Shown: positions 29,757 to 40,338, numbered from the stretch's first letter. The stretch: DNA of 64,000 nt from Rhodococcus triatomae (GCF_014217785.1 NZ_CP048814.1:1798001-1862000), one strand, 5' to 3'. Program-made: numbers and translations. The notes: a model not told the origin generated them from the sequence alone.

Positions 29757-30335
29757 TCACTTCGCGGCTTTGGCCTTGGCTTTCGCGGCCTTCTTGAACT
29801 CGCGGACCTCCAGCAGACTCTTCTCGTCCACCACGTCGGCGATGGACCTCCGCGACCCCTCCTGGCCGTAGTCACCGGCGGCCTCGCGCCAGCCCTTCGG
29901 CTCGACCCCGCGCTGCTTGCCGAGGAGCGCCAGGAAGATGCGGGCCTTCTGGTCTCCGTATCCGGGTAACGCCTTCAGCCGCTTCAGCACTTCCTTGCCG
30001 TCCGGGTCGCCCTCCGTCCACAGGTTCGCGGCGTCGCCGTCGTAGTCGTCGACGACGGCGCGGCACATCGCCTGGATGCGGCCGGCCATCGAGCCGGGAA
30101 AACGGTGCACCGCAGGCGGCTGGGCGCACAACGCCGCGAACTCCTCCGGGTCGGCGTCCGCGATCCGCTCGGCATCGAAGCCGCCCATGCGCTGCGCGAT
30201 CTTGAGCGGGCCCGCGAATGCGGACTCCATCGGCACCTGCTGATCCAGCAACATCCCCGTGAGCAGTGCCAGCGGGTCCGTGGAGAGCAGGTCGTCCGCC
30301 TCGGGGTCTCCGGTGAGGTGCAGCGCGGGTGCCAT
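29757..30335 (-). CDS. HhH-GPD-type base excision repair protein
   Basis: 192 residues. An alpha-helical glycosylase-like fold with TGMLLDQQVPMESAFAGP near the start and a helix-hairpin-helix LKRLKALPGYGDQKARIFLALL (positions about 117-138). The canonical catalytic lysine of endonuclease III is not apparent, so it is more like the monofunctional, poorly studied actinobacterial group. The tail is rich in lysine and alanine (KKAAKAKAKAAK), probably binding DNA. It lies 52 bp upstream of dnaX on the same strand and may be co-transcribed. Confidence 0.82.
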   Translation of the reverse strand: MAPALHLTGDPEADDLLSTDPLALLTGMLLDQQVPMESAFAGPLKIAQRMGGFDAERIADADPEEFAALCAQPPAVHRFPGSMAGRIQAMCRAVVDDYDGDAANLWTEGDPDGKEVLKRLKALPGYGDQKARIFLALLGKQRGVEPKGWREAAGDYGQEGSRRSIADVVDEKSLLEVREFKKAAKAKAKAAK

Positions 30336-30405
30336 GCACTCAGCATGGCACGGCCGCCGCCGTCCGGCACCCCTCCTCGGCCCCTTCCCTTATGCAGCCG
30401 CCCTC

Positions 30406-30462
30406 CCCGGCACCATGTGACATCGGTTCGATCTGAACGATCCGATGCGACATGGTGCCGGG
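30406..30462. repeat. Palindromic intergenic repeat, copy 3 (terminator-like)
   Basis: Arms 30406-30430 and 30438-30462 pair over 25 bp with three mismatches. It lies 46 bp beyond the siderophore esterase stop on the minus strand and shares loop and core with the copy at 23651-23703. The rest of the gap 30336-30508 shows nothing else. Confidence 0.78.
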
Positions 30463-30508
30463 AGCGCGGGGCGGCAACCAGCAGGGAATCGGGCAGTGCC
30501 CGCGGCGG

Positions 30509-31708
30509 TCAGCTCCGGAACGCCCAGTCGAGGCCGGCGACCATCCGGTCCCGCCAGTGCAGCAGTTCGTGGCTGCCGCAGTACTCGCCGTACGCGACGG
30601 TATGTCCGGCCTCGCGCAGCAGCGACGCCATCTCGCGGTTCCGCTCGACCAGCATCCACTCCAACTCGCCCACCTCGAGCCACATCCGCGACGTTCCCGG
30701 ATTCACCCTCTTTTGCAGCGGCACACCCTCGCCGTCACCGGGCCACCAGAACGATCCCGACAGGCTCACCGCACATCCGAACGTTTCCGGCGCTTCCAGT
30801 GCGGCATAGGTGGCGGTCAGGCCTCCCAGACTGCACCCGCCGATCGCGGTGCGCCGAGGATCGGCGGTGACGGCGTGCTCGCGTCGCAGCCACGGCACGA
30901 GCTCCTCGGTGAGTGCGGCGAGGAAGTCCGGGCTGCACCCGAGTTCGGTGGTCCGGGTCTGCGGGTCGAGGCCGTCGACCGTGACGACCAGCGGAGTCGG
31001 GTCGAGGCGGTCCAGCGCGCCCGCGAGGGGCGCCTGCTCGGTCCAGTTCCGTCCGTCGAGCAGCACCGCGAGCGGACGGTCCCGCGCCGCCGGTCCGGGC
31101 GGTTCGTAGATCGCGATCGTCCGCTCCCGGCCGGCGAGCGAGCGAACCGACTCGGACCACGAGCCGCGGCCCGGCGATTCGACCCACCACTGATGTTCCG
31201 GCGCGTCCGGCATGACCGCCACCGAACACGGCGCCGGGGTGGCGGCGAACGGCGGAAGCGCATTGAACTCGTCCAGTCGGGCGCCCTCGACGACCGATCG
31301 CCACCATTGCCACCCTGCGCTACCGGACTCCGGCTCCCGCAGTTCCTCCCGGCGCGGCAGGAAGCGGTATCCCCCGCGCCACCGCGACGGCACCTCGAGG
31401 GACAGATGCCACAGGTCGGTCCCCGGCAATCGGGTCAGCAATGCCCGATCGAGCTGTGCCCTGTCGGTGATTCCGTTCGCATCCAGATACACGCGGGTCG
31501 TCGGCGACGTGGACTCGTCGCCGTCCGGGTCGCGCCAGCAGAACGTCGCGGTGACCGCCTCGTCCGACTGGCCGGGAAGCCGCTCCACCAGCGGTGATCC
31601 GACCGCGGCCAGCCGGTTCCAGAACTCCGGCACCGACTCCGGCGACAGACTCTCGATCGTCGGCGAGCCGAGAACTCGCCGGACGGGTCCCGGAACTCTG
31701 CGGAGCAC
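30509..31708 (-). CDS. fes: Enterochelin-type siderophore esterase (Fes-like)
   Basis: About 399 residues. The N-terminal beta-rich domain of Fes proteins (VTATFCWRDPDGDE, SLEVPSRWRGGYRFLPR) is followed by an alpha/beta hydrolase with ERTIAIYEPPG, LLDGRNW, the nucleophile elbow GGCSLGG and a terminal GSHELLHWRD carrying the histidine. It would hydrolyse ferric catecholate siderophores in the cytosol to release iron. AGGAGG precedes a run of GTG codons; the GTG at 31708 has the best spacing (9 nt), 31717 is the longest form. It is divergent from the siderophore-binding lipoprotein, with a shared iron box. Confidence 0.9.
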   Translation of the reverse strand: MLRRVPGPVRRVLGSPTIESLSPESVPEFWNRLAAVGSPLVERLPGQSDEAVTATFCWRDPDGDESTSPTTRVYLDANGITDRAQLDRALLTRLPGTDLWHLSLEVPSRWRGGYRFLPRREELREPESGSAGWQWWRSVVEGARLDEFNALPPFAATPAPCSVAVMPDAPEHQWWVESPGRGSWSESVRSLAGRERTIAIYEPPGPAARDRPLAVLLDGRNWTEQAPLAGALDRLDPTPLVVTVDGLDPQTRTTELGCSPDFLAALTEELVPWLRREHAVTADPRRTAIGGCSLGGLTATYAALEAPETFGCAVSLSGSFWWPGDGEGVPLQKRVNPGTSRMWLEVGELEWMLVERNREMASLLREAGHTVAYGEYCGSHELLHWRDRMVAGLDWAFRS

Positions 31709-31724
31709 CGCCACCACCTCCTGT

Positions 31725-31743
31725 TTAGCTGACGCTAACCTAA
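31725..31743. promoter_or_regulatory. IdeR/DmdR-type iron box
   Basis: On the minus strand the 19 bases read TTAGGTTAGCGTCAGCTAA, matching 15 of 19 positions of the TTAGGTTAGGCTAACCTAA consensus for iron-dependent repressors. It lies in the 71-bp gap between the esterase and binding-protein genes, so one site can repress both when iron is plentiful. Confidence 0.8.
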
Positions 31744-31779
31744 CGACGTTGTTTCACTTCGAGAAAGAAGGATCCCACA

Positions 31780-32790
31780 GTGTTGTTCCGTCGAACCGCA
31801 GCCGCCGTGCTCGGTCTCGTCGTCGCCGTCGGTGTCGCATCATGCTCCTCCGACACCGACGCGGACGAGTCCTCCAACCCCACCGCATCCTCCGAGGGCA
31901 GCTGGCCCCGCACCATCACCGACGACCGCGGGACCGTCACCATCGACGCCCAGCCCGAGCGCATCGTCTCGACCAGCGTCACGCTCACCGGCTCGCTGCT
32001 GTCGCTCGATGCGCCGGTGATCGGCACCGGCACGCAGCCGCCGTCGACCATCACCGACGACGACGGCCTGTTCCTCCAGTGGGCCGATGTCGCGAAGGAA
32101 CGCGACGTCGAGGTCCTCTACCAGGGTGAGCCGAACATCGAACGGATCACCGCCGCGAACCCGGACCTGATCTTCGTTTCCGCGACCGGAGCCGACGCGG
32201 CCGCAGCCCAGTACGACACCCTGGCGAAGATCGCACCCGTCGTGGTGCTGCGGTACGACAACCTGTCCTGGCAGGACCTCACCGAGAAGATCGCCGAAGC
32301 CGTCGGCGCCGAGGACAAGGCTCGGGAACTGATCGCCGAGTTCGACGGCCGGGTCGACGAGGCACGGGAGTCGCTCACCGATGATGTTCTCGCTCAGTCG
32401 AACCCGGTGAACGTTCTGACGTACAACTCGCCGGAGGATTCGCGGATCTTCACCAGCGAGTCATCGCAGGGCGCGCTCCTGGAAAGCCTGGGACTCGAGA
32501 TCGCCGAGCTGCCGGCGTCGATCACCGACATCGATGCCGGTGACACCGCGACGCGTGACGACGTCGTCGGTGTGTCCCAGGAACTGCTCACCCAGGCCCT
32601 GCCCGGGAACAGCACCTTCATCATCAACGCCCAGCAGCCGGACGCGGATCGGCTTCTCGCCGACCCGACGCTGGCCGCCACGCCGTCGGTCGAGCAGGGA
32701 CAGGTCTACCCGCTCGGATACGACAGCTTCCGGTTGGACTACTACAGCGCCAACCTCGTCATCGATCGCGTCGTCGACGCGCTCACCTGA
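31780..32790 (+). CDS. Iron-siderophore ABC transporter substrate-binding lipoprotein (FepB-like)
   Basis: 336 residues. Signal peptide with lipobox VASC (Cys near 22), then a class III binding-protein fold with RTITDDRGTVTIDAQPERIV, NPDLIFVSATGADAA, a long backbone helix and PLGYDSFRLDYYSANLVIDRV at the end. Such lipoproteins deliver ferric siderophores, here probably of catecholate type, to a permease not encoded in this window. The GTG has AAGGA upstream. It is divergent from fes and shares the iron box. Confidence 0.92.
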   Translation: MLFRRTAAAVLGLVVAVGVASCSSDTDADESSNPTASSEGSWPRTITDDRGTVTIDAQPERIVSTSVTLTGSLLSLDAPVIGTGTQPPSTITDDDGLFLQWADVAKERDVEVLYQGEPNIERITAANPDLIFVSATGADAAAAQYDTLAKIAPVVVLRYDNLSWQDLTEKIAEAVGAEDKARELIAEFDGRVDEARESLTDDVLAQSNPVNVLTYNSPEDSRIFTSESSQGALLESLGLEIAELPASITDIDAGDTATRDDVVGVSQELLTQALPGNSTFIINAQQPDADRLLADPTLAATPSVEQGQVYPLGYDSFRLDYYSANLVIDRVVDALT

Positions 32791-32796
32791 CGTCCG

Positions 32797-32828
32797 CCCG
32801 GGTTCGGACCGGTTGGTCCGGGCCCGGG
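32797..32828. terminator. Hairpin between convergent genes
   Basis: The 14-nt arms 32797-32810 and 32815-32828 pair fully in the plus-strand RNA if two G-U pairs are allowed, with a GGTT loop. It lies directly after the binding-protein stop and faces the aminotransferase 3' end. Confidence 0.6.
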
Positions 32829-32850
32829 AACGGCGGCGCGCCGGCGGCCG

Positions 32851-34272
<1,422 letters not shown>

Positions 34273-34402
34273 ACCACAGAGTGTAGACGCACCCCGCCAC
34301 TACCGGTGATCCGCCCCGGTGCCCGCCGGGCTCGGGTGCCCGGGAGATGTGACGGTGTTAACGTCCCCCCTCGACAACCGGCGCCCGGACGAGGGGATGG
34401 GG

Positions 34403-34897
34403 ATGAGATCGAGCAGGACCGTATCCGCGGCTGCGTTGCTGGCCACGGCGGCAGCGCTCGCGGGCTGCTCCGGCAGCGACACCGGTGCCACCACCGATCC
34501 GGTGAAGTGGGACACGGCCCGGGCCTGTGACCTGGCCGACGACGCCACCTTGGCCCCGTTGCTCACCGTCGGGGTCGACGAGGGCACGGAAGCCGACTCG
34601 AGTGGACGCGTCACCTGTTCGTGGGGTTCGGCCGAACAGCTCAACACCGTCGCGATCACTCTCACGTCGGCACCGCAGACCGCCCGCGAACTCCGGACGG
34701 TGGACGTCGCCGGCCTGACCGGGCGCGTTCTCGCCGAGAGCAAGTACCAGTGCATCGTCGAGTTCGAGACCGACTCCGGGGTGCTCTCGGTCGAGACGAA
34801 GTTCGGGCTCGACGCCACCGGCAACCCGGACACCTCGTGTGACCGGGCCGTCCCCCTCGCCGAGCACGCGCTCGGAGAGCTCGGCTGGACGGCCTGA
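34403..34897 (+). CDS. DUF3558-like lipoprotein
   Basis: 164 residues. Signal peptide (RSSRTVSAAALLATAAALAGC) with lipobox LAGC, then a compact domain with RACDLADDATLAPLL, two to four cysteines probably in disulphides (VTCSWGS, YQCIVEFET, DTSCDRA), typical of the actinobacterial DUF3558 lipoproteins of unknown function. The ATG at 34403 has GAGGGG at the right distance; the ATG at 34397 abuts that site. Confidence 0.82.
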   Translation: MRSSRTVSAAALLATAAALAGCSGSDTGATTDPVKWDTARACDLADDATLAPLLTVGVDEGTEADSSGRVTCSWGSAEQLNTVAITLTSAPQTARELRTVDVAGLTGRVLAESKYQCIVEFETDSGVLSVETKFGLDATGNPDTSCDRAVPLAEHALGELGWTA

Positions 34898-34918
34898 GCA
34901 CCCCCGATCACCTGCCCG

Positions 34919-34950
34919 TTTACCAGTACCGGCGAGTCTTTCGGTATGCT
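34919..34950 (+). promoter_or_regulatory. Candidate promoter for the tRNA-Ser gene
   Basis: TTTACC (34919-34924) and TATGCT (34945-34950) resemble -35 and -10 elements with a slightly long 20-bp spacer; the predicted start lies right before the mature tRNA. Confidence 0.4.
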
Positions 34951-34957
34951 CCCCCAC

Positions 34958-35042
34958 GGAGGATTCGCCTAGTGGCCTATGGCGCTCGCCTGGAACGCGG
35001 GTTGGGTTAACGCCCTCAGGGGTTCAAATCCCCTATCCTCCG
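34958..35042 (+). tRNA. tRNA-Ser (anticodon GGA)
   Basis: An 85-nt cloverleaf with the acceptor stem pairing 34958-34964 with 35035-35041. The anticodon stem CTCGC/GCGGG (34985-34989, 34997-35001) encloses the loop CTGGAAC with GGA at 34992-34994. It has the long variable arm of class II tRNAs and a T-loop GTTCAAATC. CCA is not encoded. Confidence 0.95.
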
Positions 35043-35158
35043 CCGAGACAGCAGGTCAGGACGAGTTCGATGTCCTGGCCTGCTGTCGTTCGTCCCGGCA
35101 TCCGCCCGCTGTCGGAGCGGATCCCTATGCTCGTGACACTCGATCGAGGGAGGGTCCG

Positions 35159-35518
35159 GTGCCGGTGTCGGAGGGTGGGTTCTTTCGCATCGTCGACGCG
35201 CTCGTCGACGTGGTGCGCACGAAGAACGAGAGATATACCGCGTTCAGCGTGCGAGGCAGGAAGTTCGGCTACCACTGGCCGCGCACGGAGACCGTGGGGC
35301 TCAAGCAGACGCTGTCGGAGCAACAGGCCCTGGTGTCCGAACGCCCGGACGTCTTCGAGGAACAGTTCACGGCGGGCGGCTTCGGCTGGGTGGTCGTTCA
35401 CCTGAACGGCATCGAGGAGGACGAACTGTCCGAGCTGATCTTCGAGGCCTGGCGGCTGTCCGCTCCCGAAGACCTGGTCGCCGAAGTGCCCGATTGGGCC
35501 GAGGACTCGCCGCACTGA
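35159..35518 (+). CDS. MmcQ/YjbR-family protein
   Basis: 119 residues. TAFSVRGRKFGYHWPRTETVGLKQTLSEQQALVSERP and the closing GFGWVVVHLNGIEEDELSELIFEAWRLSAP match the CyaY-like MmcQ/YjbR fold, a small DNA-binding-like family without an established role. GTG at 35159 with GAGGGAGGG 4 nt upstream; a GTG at 35165 is equally possible. It lies directly after the tRNA. Confidence 0.85.
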   Translation: MPVSEGGFFRIVDALVDVVRTKNERYTAFSVRGRKFGYHWPRTETVGLKQTLSEQQALVSERPDVFEEQFTAGGFGWVVVHLNGIEEDELSELIFEAWRLSAPEDLVAEVPDWAEDSPH

Positions 35519-35707
35519 GGATTTCGCCGGTCACAGGCTTTTCGCACCGTGAATACGTGACTGTTCAACTAAGTCCCCACCTGAGCACGCACGGGAGCCG
35601 AGCCGACGCCTCGACCTCGTGACCGGAGGGCACCCGCACGCAGGGGCGGCGTGTGCCAGAGTGGGTCGATTCCGGAGACGAGCACCGAGCGGAGGAGTCG
35701 ACACGTG

Positions 35708-36364
35708 ATGGACCGGTCCCGACGGACTGTCGTGCTCGCGGTGGTGTTGTCCACACTCGCGGGCTTCGTCGACGCGATCGGTTTCATCACCGTGGGCGGA
35801 TTCTTCGTCTCGTTCATGAGCGGCAACCTGACCCGATTCAGCGTCAGCGTCGCCGAGGGCGTGTGGTCGAGTGTCGCTACCGCGGGGGCCATCATCGGCA
35901 CCTTCGTCGTCGGTGTCGTCCTGGGTGCGCTCGTCGGGCACTTCGCCGGCCCGGACCGCCGGACCCGCAAGACTGCGGTACTCGCGACGGTGACCGGCTT
36001 CCTCGTTCTCGGTGCCGTCGCCGGCAGCGTGGATCTGACGGTGATCGCGGTGGGCGCGATGATCCTCGCGATGGGGATCGAGAACGCGGTGTTCCAGCGT
36101 GACGGCGAGGTCACCATCGGCCTGACGTACATGACCGGCGCACTGGTGAAGATGGGCCAACGCATCGCGGGAGCACTGGTCGGCGGGCCGCGATGGACCT
36201 GGCTCCGATATTTCGCCCTGTGGGCGGGGCTCGCGATCGGGGCGGTCGCCGGGGCACTCACGTACCGGGCGGCGGGACTCGGTTCGCTCTGGATCGCCGC
36301 CCTGCTGGCGGCGGGCACGACGGTCTACACGTGGCAGTTCCTCACTCGTCCGGCTCACCCGTGA
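35708..36364 (+). CDS. DUF1275 (YoaK-like) membrane protein
   Basis: 218 residues with about six hydrophobic helices. The family signature is clear: LSTLAGFVDAIGFITVGGFFVSFMSGNLTRF at the start and MAMGIENAVFQRDGEVTIGLTYMTGALVKMGQ in the middle (given in parts). The transport substrate is unknown. GGAGGAG precedes both GTG 35705 and ATG 35708. The 3' end overlaps the convergent lipoprotein gene by 23 bp. Confidence 0.87.
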   Translation: MDRSRRTVVLAVVLSTLAGFVDAIGFITVGGFFVSFMSGNLTRFSVSVAEGVWSSVATAGAIIGTFVVGVVLGALVGHFAGPDRRTRKTAVLATVTGFLVLGAVAGSVDLTVIAVGAMILAMGIENAVFQRDGEVTIGLTYMTGALVKMGQRIAGALVGGPRWTWLRYFALWAGLAIGAVAGALTYRAAGLGSLWIAALLAAGTTVYTWQFLTRPAHP

Positions 36365-36863
36365 CGGCGAGGCCGGACCGGTCCAGCGCCCACCACGTGT
36401 CGCCGACGGCCTGGCCGAACGCGTCGCCGGGTTCCCGATCCCCCGTGCTGCGGTAGACGGGGCGCCCGTTCACCACGATCTGGTGAGCGTCGCCGGACGG
36501 GATGGTCTCGACCACGACCGTGTCCTCCAGTCCCTCGACGAGGGGTTCCGTCGTGCTCGAGGTGACCGGTTCCCACGACTCCAGGCAGGGGCCGGTGCAG
36601 GTGCTCGTCGCCGAGCCGACCTCGTCGGCGTCGTAGACGTACACCGTCAGGCCACCGGCGTCGACGACGACTTCGCCCAGCGTCGTGGGTCCGAGCGTGA
36701 GAACCGGTTCGCCCGGCGGGGTGGGTTCCGATGTCGTCGTCGGCGGAGGCGTGTCGTCGTCGAAGGCGTCGTACCCGGCGTCCTCGGACCCGGGCGAGCA
36801 GCCCGCGACCAGGAGCAGGATCGAGGCGGCCACCGCCGCCGTCCACGTTCGGTACATGGCCAT
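36342..36863 (-). CDS. Secreted-repeat lipoprotein (COG4315-like)
   Basis: 173 residues. Lipobox VAGC near residue 22, a Pro/Thr-rich linker and two repeats of the type GLTVYVYDADEVGSATSTCTGPCLESWEPV and RPVYRSTGDREPGDAFGQAVGDTWWALD. These short repeats with an aromatic start and a CxGxC-type pair are found in secreted actinobacterial proteins of unknown function. It is divergent from the AraC gene at 36976. Confidence 0.83.
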   Translation of the reverse strand: MAMYRTWTAAVAASILLLVAGCSPGSEDAGYDAFDDDTPPPTTTSEPTPPGEPVLTLGPTTLGEVVVDAGGLTVYVYDADEVGSATSTCTGPCLESWEPVTSSTTEPLVEGLEDTVVVETIPSGDAHQIVVNGRPVYRSTGDREPGDAFGQAVGDTWWALDRSGLAVTGEPDE

Positions 36864-36975
36864 TCCCCTGTGTCCGATGCGGGCAGGGAACCTGCGGCTA
36901 CTTCCAGTTCACCGCATCGGACGGCTGCCGCGCAGACACTTCGCCGATGTCGGCGGGCCGTTCTACGCTCGATCC

Positions 36976-37764
36976 ATGAGCTGGTACGTGCCGTCGACGC
37001 CGGCGCCGGATCTGTCCGACACGGTGGTGTGTGGCTGGACCGCGCGGTCCGAGGGCGGGGAGCATCTGCTCGTGCCCGATGCCTGCGTCGACGTCCTGTG
37101 GATTCGCGGTGTCGGTCTACGGGTCTGCGGACCGGAAACCGCGGCCTGGGCCTTCGTTCTTCCCGACGGCGTCGAATCCACGGGAGTGCGCCTCCGCCCC
37201 GGCGAGGCGGCGCACCTGTTCCGGACACCCACCTCCGAGTACCGCGACGTACGCGTGGGCCTGGACGAACTCCTCGGGTCGCCGTGGGATCGGCGGCTCA
37301 CCGATCGACTCGACAACGCCCCGGGCCCGCGGGCACGAACAGCGATCTTCGAGGACGCCGTGCGGGAGTGGAGAAGGCATCGACCGGAGCCGGACCCGTT
37401 CGCTCGGCACGTGTGCGGGGCGCTCGCAGAGTGGAACTGGCCGGTCCGCGACCTCGCCGAACACACGTCGATGACCGAGCGTCGGCTACAGAGACGCTGC
37501 AACGACGTGTTCGGGTACAGCCCGGCGACGCTGCGGAGCATCCTGCGACTGCAACGCTTCATGGCCCTTGCACGGCAGGCGCGGGGATCCGGACTCGCCG
37601 AGGTGGCTTTCCTCGCCGGCTACAGCGACCAGGCGCACCTGACGCGCGATTGCCGCCGCATCACGTCGCTGACGCCGGTGAGCCTGCTCGCGAGTGCGGC
37701 CCCGCACTGGCACGGAGAGGGATCGGTGGTGGCACCCTCCTCGACTTCGGAACGGGTTGCCTGA
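36976..37764 (+). CDS. AraC-family transcriptional regulator
   Basis: 262 residues. The N-terminal sensor resembles the DUF6597 type (DACVDVLWIRGVGLRVCGPE, then LRPGEAAHLFR). The C-terminal double helix-turn-helix is typical: WPVRDLAEHTSMTERRLQRRCNDVFGYSP followed by GLAEVAFLAGYSDQAHLTRDCRRITSLTPVSL. Its target may be the divergent lipoprotein gene or the following gene; nothing in the sequence decides this. Confidence 0.9.
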   Translation: MSWYVPSTPAPDLSDTVVCGWTARSEGGEHLLVPDACVDVLWIRGVGLRVCGPETAAWAFVLPDGVESTGVRLRPGEAAHLFRTPTSEYRDVRVGLDELLGSPWDRRLTDRLDNAPGPRARTAIFEDAVREWRRHRPEPDPFARHVCGALAEWNWPVRDLAEHTSMTERRLQRRCNDVFGYSPATLRSILRLQRFMALARQARGSGLAEVAFLAGYSDQAHLTRDCRRITSLTPVSLLASAAPHWHGEGSVVAPSSTSERVA

Positions 37765-37816
37765 CGGTGTCGGATTTCTTCAATACCGGCCCGGTGCGCT
37801 CGGGAACACTGAGCCC

Positions 37817-38377
37817 ATGACTTCCACTTCCGTGAGCCCCCAGGACCACTACCGCGATCTGGCCGCGACGTTCACCGCCCGCGTCGAGGCCGTACCCGAC
37901 GGGCGCTGGGACGCACCGTCCCCCTGTGCGGGCTGGTCGGCCCGTGAGGTCGTCGCCCACGTGATCGACACCCAGCGAGAAATGGCTGAGCGGATCGGCG
38001 TCACCCTCCCGGAAGGGCCGTCGGTCGAGAACGACCCGGTGACGGCGTGGCGAACACTGCGCGACGGCATGCAGGCCGCCCTGGACGATCCCGACGTGGC
38101 CGGCCACGAGTTCGACGGGTATTTCGGCAGAACGGATTTCGCGTCCACCATCGACACCTTCTACTGCTTCGACCTGGTCGTCCACGGCTGGGACCTGGCT
38201 CGCGCCACCGGGACCGACGAGACGATCCCCGACGCCGACGTCGTCTGGGTCGAGAACGTGGTGCAGGGGCTGGGCGACAACATTCGCATGGAAGGGATCT
38301 GCGGACCCGCCGTCGAGGTTCCGGACTCGGCCGACCGCCAGACGAAGCTGCTGGCGTACCTCGGCCGGACGGTGTGA
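37817..38377 (+). CDS. TIGR03086-like DinB/maleylpyruvate isomerase-fold protein
   Basis: 186 residues. A four-helix bundle with PCAGWSAREVVAHVIDTQREM, where His is a likely metal ligand, and FDLVVHGWDLARATG with the second histidine. Such proteins bind a divalent metal and may use mycothiol, as in mycothiol-dependent maleylpyruvate isomerase, but most are uncharacterised. ATG at 37817. Confidence 0.85.
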   Translation: MTSTSVSPQDHYRDLAATFTARVEAVPDGRWDAPSPCAGWSAREVVAHVIDTQREMAERIGVTLPEGPSVENDPVTAWRTLRDGMQAALDDPDVAGHEFDGYFGRTDFASTIDTFYCFDLVVHGWDLARATGTDETIPDADVVWVENVVQGLGDNIRMEGICGPAVEVPDSADRQTKLLAYLGRTV

Positions 38378-38444
38378 CCGTGCCCCTCGGCCGCTGACCC
38401 GACCGGCGGGTGCGGGATTTCCGTACACCAGTAAGGTCTTGTCC

Positions 38445-39050
38445 ATGCGCGAACGCCGGTACTCCTCCACGAGCCCAGAGCTCCTGGCTGCGGCCCTCTT
38501 CGACGTCGCCGCGGCGGCCGGGCTGGACAATACGTCCGTACGCGAGGTGGCCAAGAAGGCGGGCGTCTCGATCGGTGCCGTCCAGCACCACTTCGCGACG
38601 AAGGAGTCCATGTTCGCGTACGCGCTGCGTGCGGTCGTCGACCGGATCCATCGGCGTATCGCGACCGTCCACGAGGCCGACGCCGAGCAGGCCCTCGTCG
38701 CGATGCTGGGGCAGCTACTCCCCCTGGACGAGGATCGCGCCCGCGAGGCACACGTGCTGGCCGCGTTCTCGGTGCGCGCCGCCACCACGCCGAGCCTGGC
38801 GACGATCCGCCGTCAGGCGCGGTTCGCCGTGCGAACCCTGCTCTCGTCGGTGTTGATCGAATCCGGTGTGCCCGATGCCGAAGCACGTGCGGCACTGCTG
38901 CTCTCCTGCGCCGAGGGGCTCGCACTCGCCGCCGTCGGCGCGCCGGAGGACCATCCCGCCGTGTATCTCACCCGCGCACTGGAACTGCAGGTGCGCATGA
39001 CGCTGTGGGACGCGGACGCGGACCTGCCCCCGGTCGAACTGGCCAGTTGA
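38445..39050 (+). CDS. TetR-family transcriptional regulator
   Basis: 201 residues. The DNA-binding domain is [45 protein letters not shown] (in parts), followed by a C-terminal ligand domain. TAAGGT about 10-15 bp before the ATG could be a -10 element, implying a nearly leaderless mRNA. Its TGA overlaps a TTG of the following gluQRS frame. Confidence 0.88.
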   Translation: MRERRYSSTSPELLAAALFDVAAAAGLDNTSVREVAKKAGVSIGAVQHHFATKESMFAYALRAVVDRIHRRIATVHEADAEQALVAMLGQLLPLDEDRAREAHVLAAFSVRAATTPSLATIRRQARFAVRTLLSSVLIESGVPDAEARAALLLSCAEGLALAAVGAPEDHPAVYLTRALELQVRMTLWDADADLPPVELAS

Positions 39051-39064
39051 CGGACCACGTCACC

Positions 39065-39967
39065 ATGTCGGGCGCGGGGCGATTCGCCCCGAGCCCCTCC
39101 GGCGACCTGCACCTGGGCAACCTGCGGACGGCCGTCCTCGCCTGGCTGTTCGCACGCTCCACCGACCGGCGCTTCCTCCTCCGCGTCGAAGATCTGGACC
39201 GCGTGCGTCCGGGGGCCGAAACACGCCAGCTCGACGACCTCGCCGCCCTCGGACTCGACTGGGACGGCCCGGTCGTCCACCAGTCGCAACGGATCGCGCT
39301 GTACGAGAACGCCATCGCGCGATTGGCCGCGCAGGGGAGGACGTACGAGTGCTACTGCACGCGCAGAGAGATCCTCGAAGCGGCGTCGGCCCCACACGCA
39401 CCGGCCGGGGCCTACCCCGGCACCTGCCGCACCCTGACCGACGAGCAGCGGGAACAGCGCCGCGCGACCGGCCGTCGCCCCGCGACACGGTTGTCCGCAC
39501 TGGTCGACACGTTCACCGTGCACGACGTCCTGCGCGGTGACTACACCGGCATCGTCGACGACGTGGTGTTGCGACGCGGGGACGGTGTGCCCGCCTACAA
39601 CCTCGCGGTCGTGGTGGACGACGCGGCACAGGGTGTCGACCAGGTGGTCCGCGGCGACGACCTGCTCGGTTCCGCTCCACGCCAGGCATATCTGGCCTCG
39701 CTGCTGGATCTCGCCGTCCCCACGTACGCGCATGTCCCGCTCGCCCTCAATGCGGAACGAAAACGGCTGGCCAAACGCGACGGTGCGGTGACACTGGCCG
39801 ATCAGGTCGCCCTCGGTCACTCACCCGCGCAGGTGCTCTCACGTCTGGCCCGGTCTCTGGGCCTGGCCCGCGCCGGCGAAACCGTCGACCTTCCCTTGCT
39901 TCTCGACCGATTCGATCCCGCGACGCTGCCCCGGACACCGTGGGTGTTCGCCCGACCCGGACGCTAG
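39065..39967 (+). CDS. gluQRS: Glutamyl-Q tRNA(Asp) synthetase
   Basis: About 300 residues, a glutamyl-tRNA synthetase lacking the anticodon-binding domain. [19 protein letters not shown] carries the HIGH motif (HLGN), CYC...YPGTC gives the zinc-binding cysteines and KRLAKRDGA replaces KMSKS. The enzyme adds glutamate to queuosine in tRNA-Asp, which fits the queuosine-salvage genes 3 kb away. The ATG at 39065 is chosen; a TTG at 39047 coupled to the TetR stop would add six residues. Confidence 0.93.
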   Translation: MSGAGRFAPSPSGDLHLGNLRTAVLAWLFARSTDRRFLLRVEDLDRVRPGAETRQLDDLAALGLDWDGPVVHQSQRIALYENAIARLAAQGRTYECYCTRREILEAASAPHAPAGAYPGTCRTLTDEQREQRRATGRRPATRLSALVDTFTVHDVLRGDYTGIVDDVVLRRGDGVPAYNLAVVVDDAAQGVDQVVRGDDLLGSAPRQAYLASLLDLAVPTYAHVPLALNAERKRLAKRDGAVTLADQVALGHSPAQVLSRLARSLGLARAGETVDLPLLLDRFDPATLPRTPWVFARPGR

Positions 39968-40338
39968 AGGAAGATCGCGGCGCCGATCAGGATCACGAAC
40001 AGGGAGAGGACCACCACTCCGATCACGATGGCAGCGATCGCGAAACCCCTACCGTCCTGCGGGGTCACGGCGATCTGTCGCAACGCGACGATGCCCAGGA
40101 TGATCCCCACCAGCGCCCCGATTCCGCAGGCGATGAACGATCCCGCCGTGGACGCGACGAACGCCCCGATCGCCAGCCCGTTCGTTCCGCGCGGTGCGTA
40201 CGGATAGGGGTAGGGATAGGGATACGGGTACGGGAGATATGGCGGCGGCCCGTATCCGGGCTGCTGCAGCCGGGGATCCGGAACCGGACCGTGTTCGTTC
40301 GGTCCCGAGGGCGTCGTCACCGCAGCAGGGTATGCCAT
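39964..40338 (-). CDS. DUF4190 membrane protein with a Pro-Tyr repeat
   Basis: 124 residues. A proline-rich N-terminus with six Pro-Tyr units (from a CCCTAT/CCCTAC hexanucleotide-like repeat near 40200-40235) is followed by two hydrophobic helices with [37 protein letters not shown], the DUF4190 pattern (in parts). Function is unknown. The 3' ends of this gene and gluQRS overlap by 4 bp. Confidence 0.82.
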   Translation of the reverse strand: MAYPAAVTTPSGPNEHGPVPDPRLQQPGYGPPPYLPYPYPYPYPYPYAPRGTNGLAIGAFVASTAGSFIACGIGALVGIILGIVALRQIAVTPQDGRGFAIAAIVIGVVVLSLFVILIGAAIFL

